From the NCBI GenBank assembly GCA_027032655.1, contig JALVMZ010000236.1, positions 1 through 15,166 on the forward strand: 15,166 nt of DNA, read 5' to 3'. The stretch is from Desulfobacteraceae bacterium. GTDB lineage: Bacteria; Desulfobacterota; DSM-4660; Desulfatiglandales; JALVMZ01. Numbering within the stretch: position 1 is the stretch's first letter; each line of letters starts with the position of its first letter. The notes below the pieces were generated by a model. That model was not told the origin of the DNA, ran no database searches, and saw only the letters and a list, made by a program, of their open reading frames with translations. This document shows, piece by piece, positions 7,337 through 14,201 of the stretch. The position numbers were made by a program, and so were the translations under genes.

Positions 7337-9955
7337 TTAAATCTCTGGTCTTATCTCTTCAATCCTGTAAACTTCTATTACATCACCGGGTTTTATGTCC
7401 TGAAAATTTTCAAGTCCTACCCCACATTCATATCCTGATTGAACCTCTTTAACATCATCTTTGAATCTCTTAAGGGAAGCTACCTTTCCATCATATACCA
7501 CCACATCATCCCTGAGAAGTCTCACCCTGGCATTTCTCTCTATTCTGCCATCAATAACAAGGCATCCTGCTACAGTGCCCACCTTTGGAATGCGGAATGT
7601 ATCCTTGACTTCAACTCTGCCTATAACCTCTTCTTTGAATTCAGGTTTAAGCATTCCCCTGATTGCATCCTTTATATCTTTAATTACATTATAAATGACA
7701 TCGTAGTATCTGATATCCACATTCTCTTTTTTAGCTAAATCAGAGACCCTGGGGTTTGCCCTGACATTGAATCCTATAATTATGGCATTTGAAGCGGATG
7801 CCAGCATTATGTCTGATTCTGTTATGGCACCTGTGGAAGAGTGTAGAATCCTGATTCGGACTTCGTTTTCACTCAGTTTAAGCAGACTCTCAGATATGGC
7901 CTCAATGGAGCCCTGGACATCTGCCTTTATAATAAGATTGAGTTCCTTTACTTCACCCTCTTTTATTTTCTGATACAGATCATCAAGGCTTATAATGGTC
8001 TTGGAGGCTGTTTCATGGGTCTTTTTAATAGATGTTCTATAATCAACTATCTGTTTGGCCATCTTCTCGTCTTTAACCACAATAAGTTCATCACCTGCAT
8101 TGGGAACTTCAGATATACCGTATATTTCTACTGGCATAGAGGGACCTGCTGATTTCATTCGCCTGCCCCTGTGATCTGTCATGGCACGAACCCTTCCATA
8201 ACAGAGACCACATACAAATGGGTCTCCCTGATGCAGGGTCCCGGTTCGGATAATAACAGTAGCAACTGGCCCCTTGGTCTTATCAAGTCTTGCTTCAATG
8301 ATTGTGCCCCTTGCCTTCTTAGAAGGATTTGCCTTTAATTCCAGAATTTCTGCCTGAATCTGAATCAATTCCAGTAATTCATCTATCCCCTCGCCGGTCT
8401 TGGCTGATATATGCCCCATAATGGTGTCTCCTCCCCATTCTTCTGGCACGAGGCCATGTTCAGCAAGTTGTCTTTTTACCTTCTCTGGATCCGCATCAGG
8501 CTTATCTATTTTGTTTATGGCAACCACAATGGGGATATCAGCCGCCTTTGCGTGGTTAATGGCTTCGATGGTCTGAGGCATAACTCCGTCATCAGCGGCC
8601 ACCACCAGAATAATGATATCAGTTACCTTTGCTCCTCTTGCCCTCATAGCAGTAAAGGCTTCATGTCCTGGAGTATCCAGAAATACTATATCTCCTCCTT
8701 CTCTTTTCACATAATAGGCTCCTATATGCTGGGTAATTCTCCCTGGTTCTTTCTCAATAATCTTGGATTTACGTATGTAATCAAGCAGAGAGGTCTTTCC
8801 ATGATCCACATGTCCCATAATTGTAACCACGGGTGGTCTTGGCTTGAGGTCCTCTTCCTTGTCTTCTTCTTCCTCCAGTATATCCTCCCATTTAATCACC
8901 TCCTGTTCCACTTCATATCCGTATTCATCTGCCACAAGGGATGCGGTATCAAAATCCAGAGACTGATTAATATGGGCCACAACTCCCATATCCATTAGTT
9001 TCTTGATCAATTCCACTGCCTTAACCCCAATTGCCTTTGCAAGATCAGATACCATGATGCTTTCCTGCATCTTTATCTTTCTCTTTATTGCCTTGGGGAC
9101 GGTTATTTCTGGTTTCTTTAGTTCTTTCTCTCCCTCTTTTGGTTTTCTGGTGACCTTCTTATCTTTCCATCTGAATGCCCTCCCTTCATAAAGGTCAGCC
9201 TTCTCAAATATCTCAATCTTCCTGTGACGAATCACCTTCTTGGGTATCTCCTCCTTGCGCTCTGATATCTTTTTCTCCTTTTTCTTTTTAGCCGGTTTTG
9301 GTGGTTTTTCAGGTTCCTGGGGAATCTGTATATCTTTCAATGAGATGGGTTCATGTGATTGTGCTTTTTCATCCACTTTTTCTTCTTCTTTTTCAGGTAT
9401 CATCTTTTTTTCAATTAGATGACTGAGGGGACCCTCTTCCGGTCTTTTGATTATCCTGGCAGGAGTATCCTTCTTTTTCTTTGCTTTTTTATGCCTTTCT
9501 TTCTTTTTTGGTTTTGTAACCTTTTTTGGTTTTTCTTTAACAGGCTCTTCTTTTTTGGGTTCTATTGTTTTTAATGGCTCCTGTGCTTTCATTTCTTGAG
9601 AAGGCACTTGCTTTCCCATTGGTTCGGGCTCAGCAACCTTTTGCTCTTTTTCTTCTTTTTCAACCCGGGATTCCTTGATTGCTTCACCTTCTTTTTCTGG
9701 AGCAGGGGTGGTAACTTCAGGTTCGATTTTAATGGTCTTTCTTCTTCTCCTTATGACCCGTGGTTTTATCCTCTTCTCTTCAACAATTTCAGATACAGCG
9801 CCGGATGCAATATCCCTTGCGCGTGCAACCATTTGCTCATCAAGGGTGCTCATATAATTCTTTATTTCCAGACCTGCTGAAATCAGTTTTTTTACCAGTT
9901 CCTTGCTTTCCATATTAAGTTCTCTTGCAAGTTCATAAACCCTCATTTTAGCCAT
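7337..9955 (-). CDS. infB: Translation initiation factor IF-2
   Basis: An 872-residue GTPase that brings initiator tRNA to the ribosome and promotes subunit joining. Two IF2_N modules are seen: residues 1-50 (VYELARELNMESKELVKKL) and about 297-347. They are separated by a long, highly charged linker (about 58-290) dominated by Lys, Glu and Pro. The G domain carries GHVDHGKT (381-388), DTPGHE (427-432), NKID (481-484) and SAKTG (517-521), followed by the beta-barrel and C-terminal domains ending in IEEIRPEI. The ATG at 9955 has a GGGGGT element about 9 nt upstream; a second ATG at codon 4 is also possible. The linker composition, not a coding function, explains the long shadow frames on the opposite strand. 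It is 32 bp downstream of ylxR and 8 bp upstream of ylxP. Confidence 0.98.
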   Translation of the reverse strand: MAKMRVYELARELNMESKELVKKLISAGLEIKNYMSTLDEQMVARARDIASGAVSEIVEEKRIKPRVIRRRRKTIKIEPEVTTPAPEKEGEAIKESRVEKEEKEQKVAEPEPMGKQVPSQEMKAQEPLKTIEPKKEEPVKEKPKKVTKPKKKERHKKAKKKKDTPARIIKRPEEGPLSHLIEKKMIPEKEEEKVDEKAQSHEPISLKDIQIPQEPEKPPKPAKKKKEKKISERKEEIPKKVIRHRKIEIFEKADLYEGRAFRWKDKKVTRKPKEGEKELKKPEITVPKAIKRKIKMQESIMVSDLAKAIGVKAVELIKKLMDMGVVAHINQSLDFDTASLVADEYGYEVEQEVIKWEDILEEEEDKEEDLKPRPPVVTIMGHVDHGKTSLLDYIRKSKIIEKEPGRITQHIGAYYVKREGGDIVFLDTPGHEAFTAMRARGAKVTDIIILVVAADDGVMPQTIEAINHAKAADIPIVVAINKIDKPDADPEKVKRQLAEHGLVPEEWGGDTIMGHISAKTGEGIDELLELIQIQAEILELKANPSKKARGTIIEARLDKTKGPVATVIIRTGTLHQGDPFVCGLCYGRVRAMTDHRGRRMKSAGPSMPVEIYGISEVPNAGDELIVVKDEKMAKQIVDYRTSIKKTHETASKTIISLDDLYQKIKEGEVKELNLIIKADVQGSIEAISESLLKLSENEVRIRILHSSTGAITESDIMLASASNAIIIGFNVRANPRVSDLAKKENVDIRYYDVIYNVIKDIKDAIRGMLKPEFKEEVIGRVEVKDTFRIPKVGTVAGCLVIDGRIERNARVRLLRDDVVVYDGKVASLKRFKDDVKEVQSGYECGVGLENFQDIKPGDVIEVYRIEEIRPEI

Positions 9956-9987
9956 AAATCCATTACCCCCATCACATTATATATCAT

Positions 9988-10260
9988 TTAACTTATAAGT
10001 TTTTTAATTTCATATTCCAGCTCAGGTGCTAATCTAACTTCACTTGTTTTTCTGAATCTTCTGTTTAATTTTTTATTTTTTAAAAGTCTGACATGACAAT
10101 CCCTTGTGTTACAAATATATGCTCCCCTGCCCGGCATATTCATCCTGTGGTCCTTTACCACATAACCTTTTTCATTTAGCACAAGTCTGATAAGTTCATA
10201 TTTATTCTTTTTTATCCCACAGCTTATGCATGTCCTTACTGGACCGTTCTTATCATGCAT
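9988..10260 (-). CDS. ylxR: YlxR (DUF448) RNA-binding protein
   Basis: A 90-residue YlxR/DUF448 protein with the family hallmarks PVRTCISCG near the N-terminus and MPGRGAYIC followed by a second Cys about 6 residues on. In Gram-positives YlxR is described as a small nucleic-acid-binding protein that interacts with RNase P. It always sits between nusA and infB, as here. I place the start at the ATG 10260-10258, which overlaps the nusA TGA by 8 bp and gives the standard short lead into PVRTC. An alternative ATG at 10284 would overlap nusA by 32 bp and add eight basic residues; ribosome-binding sites do not decide clearly between them. The overlap indicates translational coupling with nusA. Confidence 0.9.
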   Translation of the reverse strand: MHDKNGPVRTCISCGIKKNKYELIRLVLNEKGYVVKDHRMNMPGRGAYICNTRDCHVRLLKNKKLNRRFRKTSEVRLAPELEYEIKKLIS

Positions 10261-11551
10261 TTTCCTGGAGTGCCTCTTTCTCATCTATTTCTTTCTGCTC
10301 ATTACTTTCATTTTTCTTTTCATCTGCTATTTGTTTGGCGCTTTCCAGGATTCTCTTTGCCTTGTTTTCTGTCATGCCATCGATCTGCATCAGGTCTTCC
10401 ATACTTGCCTGTGTGAGCTCTTCGGCACTTCTGAAACCGAGTTGATACAGTCCAAGGGCAGTCTTTTCTCCCACACCGTCCAGTTGAAGCAGGGAATTAT
10501 ACGCCTGTTTTAATGCCTTGTTATAATTGGTTTCACTTATAACATCCAGATTCCATCCTGAAAGCCGTGATGCAAGCCTAACATTCTGTCCCTTTTTCCC
10601 TATGGCAAGGGATAACTGATCATCTGGAACCACCACCTCCATTGACCTGTTTGCCTCATCCACAATGACTCTGATTATCTCGGCAGGTGCAAGGGCATTA
10701 CATATAAATTTCGCAGGGTCTGGATCCCATGGAACCACATCTATCTTTTCACCCCTCAGTTCCTGAACCACTGCCTGAACCCTGGAGCCTTTTATACCCA
10801 CACATGCACCAACAGGGTCCACATCAGGGTCTTTGGATTTCACAGCTATCTTTGACCTGGATCCAGGCTCCCTTGCTACCTGAACAATACTTACTATGCC
10901 CTCTGAAATTTCAGGGACCTCGCTCTCAAAGAGTGCTGAAAGAAAATTCGGGTGAGTCCTTGACAATATAATCTGGGGGCCTCTGCTGAAGTGCTTCACC
11001 TCAAGCACATAGGCCCTGATTCTATCGCCCTGTTTATATACCTCATCAGGAATCTGCTCCTTGGGAGGTAATTCTGCCTCTGTCCTTCCCAGATTTACTA
11101 TAATTGAGCCCCTGTCGAATCTCTGAACAATTCCGTGGATAATCTCACCTTTTCTGTCTTTATAATCATCATATACGATGTCTCTTTCAGCTTCCCTTAA
11201 TTTCTGCATGATAACCTGTTTGGCAGCCTGGGCTGCTATCCTGCCAAAGGAATCGGGGTCCATCTTAATTCCAAGGCTGTCACCCAGTTCACATTCCGGG
11301 TCCATCTCCCTTGCTTCATCAAGAGATATCTGTATATGAGGGTCAGTTACCTTATCTACCACTTCCTTGAACTTGAATACCTCCACCTCTCCCAGTTCAT
11401 CATTATAGCTTATCTCAATATCATAGTCCTGTCCCAGTTTTTTCCTTGCTGCAACTTTCACTGCCTCTTCCAGGCTCCTTATCAGGACATCTTTTTCAAT
11501 CCCCTTTTCCCTGCATACCTGGTCAATGACCTTTTTTAATTCAGAACCCAT
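10253..11551 (-). CDS. nusA: Transcription termination/antitermination factor NusA
   Basis: A 432-residue NusA, which binds RNA polymerase and modulates pausing, termination and antitermination. Domains in order: RNA-polymerase-binding N-terminal domain (1-125), S1 domain (about 135-200, GEIIHGIVQRFDRGSIIVNLG), KH1 (about 205-275, with DPVGACVGIKGSRVQ), KH2 (about 280-345, with LAIGKKGQNVRLASRLSGW), then one helix-hairpin-helix region (about 355-405, LDGVGEKTALGLYQLG and IDGMTENKAKRIL). A short acidic/lysine tail ends the protein. A GGAG ribosome-binding site lies 7 nt before the ATG. It is 20 bp downstream of rimP and its stop overlaps the ylxR start. Because the leader upstream of rimP ends in a terminator, NusA could act on its own expression; this is inference. 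Confidence 0.98.
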   Translation of the reverse strand: MGSELKKVIDQVCREKGIEKDVLIRSLEEAVKVAARKKLGQDYDIEISYNDELGEVEVFKFKEVVDKVTDPHIQISLDEAREMDPECELGDSLGIKMDPDSFGRIAAQAAKQVIMQKLREAERDIVYDDYKDRKGEIIHGIVQRFDRGSIIVNLGRTEAELPPKEQIPDEVYKQGDRIRAYVLEVKHFSRGPQIILSRTHPNFLSALFESEVPEISEGIVSIVQVAREPGSRSKIAVKSKDPDVDPVGACVGIKGSRVQAVVQELRGEKIDVVPWDPDPAKFICNALAPAEIIRVIVDEANRSMEVVVPDDQLSLAIGKKGQNVRLASRLSGWNLDVISETNYNKALKQAYNSLLQLDGVGEKTALGLYQLGFRSAEELTQASMEDLMQIDGMTENKAKRILESAKQIADEKKNESNEQKEIDEKEALQENA

Positions 11552-11571
11552 TTTTATGCTCCATTAACAGT

Positions 11572-12060
11572 TTATTTTGTTTTAAATAAGTTATTTTCAT
11601 AAACCAGATTTGCCTTTTGTATATCCCCTGTGGGCAATTCAATTATATCATGTTCTATTTCAAGCTGAATAAGGCCATCTCTATAACCCTTGAGATAACC
11701 CGTAAAATTCTTCCTTTTATTGATAGGTCTTTCCATTTTCACTTTTATTTTCTTGCCAATGGCCCAGATGAAATCTTTCTCTTTTTTAAGAGGGCGATTC
11801 AGCCCCGGAGATGATATCTCAAGGACAAATGCATGGGTTATAATATCCTTCAAGGATATTATGTCCCCAATTTCATTATTTACCCTTACACAATCATTAA
11901 TCCCCACTCCATCCGGTTTATCAATATAGATTATTAAAACCCATCTACCGTATTTGAACTGGTATTCCACATCAACCAGTTCATAGCCCATATCCTCAAG
12001 CATGGGTTCAATGAGCTTTTCCACTTTCGAAATTATTACCTTTTTGTCTTCTATATTCAT
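11572..12060 (-). CDS. rimP: Ribosome maturation factor RimP
   Basis: A 162-residue RimP (DUF150), needed for 30S subunit maturation, acting on the assembling S12/S5 region. The signature LIEPMLEDMGYELVDVEYQF (residues 16-36) and the HAFVLEISSPGLNRPLKKEKDF segment (about 87-108) are clear. It is the first protein gene of the nusA-infB operon. The ATG at 12060 is the only plausible start, because the next Met (codon 19) lies inside the conserved region. There is no recognisable Shine-Dalgarno sequence: the U-tract of an intrinsic terminator ends only 10 nt upstream of the ATG, leaving no room for a standard site. This links its translation and transcription to folding of the leader. Confidence 0.96.
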   Translation of the reverse strand: MNIEDKKVIISKVEKLIEPMLEDMGYELVDVEYQFKYGRWVLIIYIDKPDGVGINDCVRVNNEIGDIISLKDIITHAFVLEISSPGLNRPLKKEKDFIWAIGKKIKVKMERPINKRKNFTGYLKGYRDGLIQLEIEHDIIELPTGDIQKANLVYENNLFKTK

Positions 12061-12070
12061 CCAAATACTA

Positions 12071-12098
12071 TAAAAAAAGCGGGTAAAAGGCCCCGCTT
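12071..12098 (-). terminator. Intrinsic terminator / attenuator just before rimP
   Basis: On the minus strand AAGCGGG pairs with CCCGCTT (arms 12092-12098 and 12077-12083), a 7-bp stem with five G:C pairs and an 8-nt loop. A run of seven T follows (12078-12072). This is a well-formed Rho-independent terminator for RNA coming from the tRNA-Gly gene. It ends only 10 nt before the rimP ATG, so it must be read through for nusA and infB to be made. The opposite strand has no U-tract after the hairpin, so it works in one direction only. Confidence 0.8.
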
Positions 12099-12244
12099 CC
12101 TGATTTGCAGACCAGATTTTAATGTTAGTTTATTGCTAATAGTTTTTCATGCAATATCCCAACTAAAAATCAGTCCACAATTTGAAGTTGTTCAGCCTGT
12201 TTCAGGAAGGGGCTGAAACCTCAAAAAGGGATAACCTTAATACC
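12071..12244 (-). promoter_or_regulatory. Structured leader with competing terminator and antiterminator helices
   Basis: The RNA between the tRNA 3' end and rimP can form mutually exclusive structures. (1) The terminator at 12077-12098. (2) An antiterminator: the minus-strand segment GCCCCTTCCTGA (12213-12202) is complementary to TCAGGAAGCGGGGC (12103-12090), 12 bp with one 2-nt bulge, which would consume the 5' arm of the terminator. (3) Hairpin A, GTTTCAG/CTGAAAC (12219-12213 with 12205-12199). (4) Hairpin B, TTCAGCC/GGCTGAA (12217-12211 with 12197-12191). Hairpins A and B both overlap the antiterminator strand and exclude it and each other. A further 12-bp stem with a 4-nt bulge (12125-12136 with 12151-12166) lies between. 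The pairings are seen in the sequence; an attenuation role is inferred. No T-box consensus or known riboswitch was recognised. Confidence 0.55.
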
Positions 12245-12320
12245 TGGAGCGGGCAACGGGATTCGAACCCGCGACCCCAAGCTTGGGAAGCTTGTGCTCT
12301 ACCAACTGAGCTATGCCCGC
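12245..12320 (-). tRNA. tRNA-Gly (anticodon CCC)
   Basis: A complete 76-nt cloverleaf. The acceptor stem is GCGGGCA/TGCCCGC, the D-arm GCTC/GAGC with loop AGTTGGTA, the anticodon stem CAAGC/GCTTG with loop TTCCCAA, the T-arm GCGGG/CCCGT with loop TTCGAAT. The discriminator is U73 (usual for bacterial tRNA-Gly) and the CCA end is encoded in the DNA. Anticodon CCC is at 12287-12285 and reads GGG. It has its own promoter immediately upstream and lies in the same direction as rimP-nusA-infB. In position it parallels E. coli metY, an initiator tRNA upstream of rimP-nusA, but the isotype differs. Confidence 0.97.
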
Positions 12321-12332
12321 TCAAATTTAATA

Positions 12333-12360
12333 ATTTTACTCTTATACATGTTAAAGTCAA
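12333..12360 (-). promoter_or_regulatory. Sigma70-type promoter for tRNA-Gly and the nusA operon
   Basis: On the minus strand TTGACT (12360-12355) and TAAAAT (12338-12333) are separated by 16 bp. They match the -35 and -10 consensus at 5/6 each. The -10 ends 12 bp before the mature tRNA 5' end, so transcription would start a few bases upstream of the tRNA. No equally good promoter was found between the tRNA and rimP, so this is the likely entry point for the 12-kb run. Confidence 0.65.
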
Positions 12361-12417
12361 GGGGTTTTAATCGTTCAGAATATTTCATAGATCAAAAAAT
12401 TTCACTTTAACTATAGT

Positions 12418-12837
12418 CTATTCCAGTATTTTTCTGAATCTAACTTCCATGGCCCTTGCTGGACATGCTATTACACACATCTCGCAGGCACTGCATTTTT
12501 GATTATCAAAGATTACTTCCATATCAGGTCTTTTTATGTATAGTGCTCCTGTGGGACAGACTGCTGTGCAGGCACCACAGTGATAGCACCTTTCATTCCT
12601 TTTTATGTCCTGGCCCGTGGTCTCCACCCGGATACCCATGCTTTTCAAGTATCTGATTCCTTTCTGAAAGTTCTTTTTATGTCCGCTCAGTTCCATTACC
12701 ATGAATCCTTCTTTTCTCGGATATATGGTGGCCTTGAGGATGTTGAATGTGAGGTCAAATTTCCTTGCAAGATTAACCACTATGGGCTCATTTGCTATGG
12801 TATCAGGAAATCTAAGGGATATCATTTTTTTATACAT
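12418..12837 (-). CDS. NIL-domain ferredoxin with two [4Fe-4S] motifs
   Basis: A 139-residue protein with an N-terminal NIL domain (about 1-75; the ferredoxin-like fold also found at the C-terminus of MetN methionine ABC ATPases) and a C-terminal bacterial 2x[4Fe-4S] ferredoxin module. The cluster motifs are CYHCGACTAVCP (about 83-94) and CSACEMCVIACP (about 114-125). In methanogens, NIL-ferredoxins partner with DUF39 (COG1900) proteins in a non-classical homocysteine synthesis pathway; no DUF39 gene is in this window. I chose the ATG at 12837, which has GAGGGG 7 nt upstream and clears the aminotransferase stop by 13 bp; the longer frame to 12879 would overlap it by 29 bp. The spacing indicates co-transcription with the aminotransferase. 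No terminator was recognised after it. Cytoplasmic. Confidence 0.92.
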   Translation of the reverse strand: MYKKMISLRFPDTIANEPIVVNLARKFDLTFNILKATIYPRKEGFMVMELSGHKKNFQKGIRYLKSMGIRVETTGQDIKRNERCYHCGACTAVCPTGALYIKRPDMEVIFDNQKCSACEMCVIACPARAMEVRFRKILE

Positions 12838-12850
12838 GCTTGAACCCCTC

Positions 12851-14032
12851 TCATTTAATGTTCTTAATTGCCCTTTCAAAACCTGGGAGGGATCTCTCTA
12901 TGGTTTTATCGTCCACACAGTATGCAATCCTGAAATGACCAGGTCCACCGAATCCACTACCAGGCACAGTGAGGATATTTTCTTCCTGAAGTCGTGCAAC
13001 AAATCTGACATCGTCCTCAATAGGAGTCATGGGAAATAGATAGAATGCACCCTGAGGTTTGATAAACTCATATCCAAAAGACTCCAGGGCATCGCAAAGC
13101 ATATCCCTCTTCCTTTTATACGCTGATATATCCACCGAGTATTCAAGCAGATGAGGCACAATCCTTTGCATAAGGGCAGGTGCATTTACATAGCCCAGTG
13201 TTCTATTTGATAAGACCATGCCCGCAATTATCAATTCTTTATCCGTGATTTCAGGGCTGCAGGCAGTATAACCTATCCTTTCCCCCGGTAGTGATAGGTC
13301 TTTGGAGAAGGATGTCACAACAAAGCTGTTCCTGTATGCATTGAATACACTGGGGACATTTATGCCATCATACACAATCTTTCTGTATGGTTCATCCGAT
13401 ATCAGAAATATGGGGCGTGATCGTTTTGATGAATGTGTCTCAAGAAGTTCTGCAAGTTCTTTCAGCTCCTGTTCACTGTATATATTTCCAGTGGGATTAT
13501 TGGGTGAGTTAATGAGCACTGCCTTTGTCTTTTCTCCTATAGCATCTTCTATAGCATTGATATCAAGGGAAAAGTCATCATTTGTCTTCACAATCACCGG
13601 CACACCCTGGTGATTGTCTAAATAGTAATTGTATTCCACAAAATAGGGGGCTGGAATAATTACTTCATCCCCAGGATCCAGGATGGTTTTGAGAACCACA
13701 TTAAGGCCCCCTCCTGCTCCTACTGTCATTACCACTTCATCGGCACTTAATTCCAGATTATTATGTTTGGTGAGATACTCTGCCACTGCCTTTCTTGTCT
13801 CAGGAAATCCGGCATTTGGCATGTAACCATGAACTCCTTTGCTCTCGCTCTCTATCAGTTCCCTCAGCACCTCCTTAAATCTGGGTGGAGGATCGAGATT
13901 AGGATTTCCAAGACTGAAATCAAACACATTATCTGCACCAAATTGAGCCTTTCTTTTTGCTCCCTCCTCAAACATCTTCCTGATCCAGGAAGATTTTTCA
14001 ATGGATTCCTTTATTTTTCTTGAAACTGACAT
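12851..14032 (-). CDS. PLP-dependent aminotransferase, class I/II
   Basis: A 393-residue fold-type I aminotransferase. Key residues: NSPNNPTG (175-182, with the cofactor-contacting Asn179), Asp213 and Tyr216 in SDEPYRK, the PLP-binding Lys244 in SFSKDLSLPGERIGY, and Arg368 in HFRIAYC, which binds the substrate alpha-carboxylate. The family includes aspartate, alanine and aromatic aminotransferases; substrate cannot be set from sequence by eye. The N-terminal SSWIRKMFEEGAKRKAQFGADNVFDFSLGNP pattern is common in putative aspartate-type enzymes of anaerobes. The ATG at 14032 is preferred over the ATG at 14050 because GGAG lies 6 nt upstream of it, while nothing suitable precedes the longer form. 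It is co-directional with the NIL-ferredoxin 13 bp downstream, which hints at a link to aspartate-derived or sulfur amino acids. Confidence 0.93.
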   Translation of the reverse strand: MSVSRKIKESIEKSSWIRKMFEEGAKRKAQFGADNVFDFSLGNPNLDPPPRFKEVLRELIESESKGVHGYMPNAGFPETRKAVAEYLTKHNNLELSADEVVMTVGAGGGLNVVLKTILDPGDEVIIPAPYFVEYNYYLDNHQGVPVIVKTNDDFSLDINAIEDAIGEKTKAVLINSPNNPTGNIYSEQELKELAELLETHSSKRSRPIFLISDEPYRKIVYDGINVPSVFNAYRNSFVVTSFSKDLSLPGERIGYTACSPEITDKELIIAGMVLSNRTLGYVNAPALMQRIVPHLLEYSVDISAYKRKRDMLCDALESFGYEFIKPQGAFYLFPMTPIEDDVRFVARLQEENILTVPGSGFGGPGHFRIAYCVDDKTIERSLPGFERAIKNIK

Positions 14033-14064
14033 CCCTTTCTCCTTTTTCAAATATTATTTTTCTG

Positions 14065-14093
14065 AGTGTCTTATTTTTATTATTAATTGTCAA
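14065..14093 (-). promoter_or_regulatory. Possible promoter for the aminotransferase / NIL-ferredoxin pair
   Basis: A perfect -35 hexamer TTGACA (14093-14088, minus strand) lies about 55 bp before the aminotransferase start. With 17-bp spacing the -10 would be GACACT (14070-14065), which matches only 3/6 positions but keeps the conserved A2 and T6. The AT-rich context supports a promoter; the -10 assignment is uncertain. Confidence 0.35.
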
Positions 14094-14114
14094 CTACTAA
14101 GAAAAACAATTCAC

Positions 14115-14143
14115 TTGAATATACTCACTCAAAGGGCAATAAT
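14115..14143 (+). promoter_or_regulatory. Possible promoter for ispG
   Basis: TTGAAT (14115-14120) and AATAAT (14138-14143) are separated by 17 bp, matching the -35 at 4/6 and the -10 at 5/6. It would give a 5' UTR of about 50 nt before ispG. It overlaps no coding sequence and lies in the divergent intergenic region. A second -10-like TATAAT at 14143-14148 has no suitably spaced -35. Confidence 0.4.
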
Positions 14144-14201
14144 ATAATTATTCATCCTAAAAACCAATGTTTTTATACTGATTTAAAAATATTAGTGCTA
14201 T

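Noticed and set aside
8411..8998. 195-residue plus-strand open frame
   Set aside because: It lies entirely antisense to the IF2 G domain, which is highly conserved; no ribosome-binding site or recognisable domain.
12071..12244. T-box riboswitch in the tRNA-rimP leader
   Set aside because: No AGGGUGGNACCGCG-like antiterminator box or specifier stem was recognised, and rimP-nusA is not a usual T-box target.
12182..12370. 62-residue plus-strand frame containing SGQRDSNPRPQAWEACALP
   Set aside because: This is the well-known false protein made by translating the antisense of a glycine tRNA gene; the tRNA at 12245-12320 explains it.
12361..12417. Terminator after the NIL-ferredoxin gene
   Set aside because: A T-run is present on the minus strand, but no stable hairpin precedes it.
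14109..14120. Palindrome ATTCACTTGAAT overlapping the proposed ispG -35
   Set aside because: Only 5-bp arms in an AT-rich region; too short and too likely by chance to call an operator.
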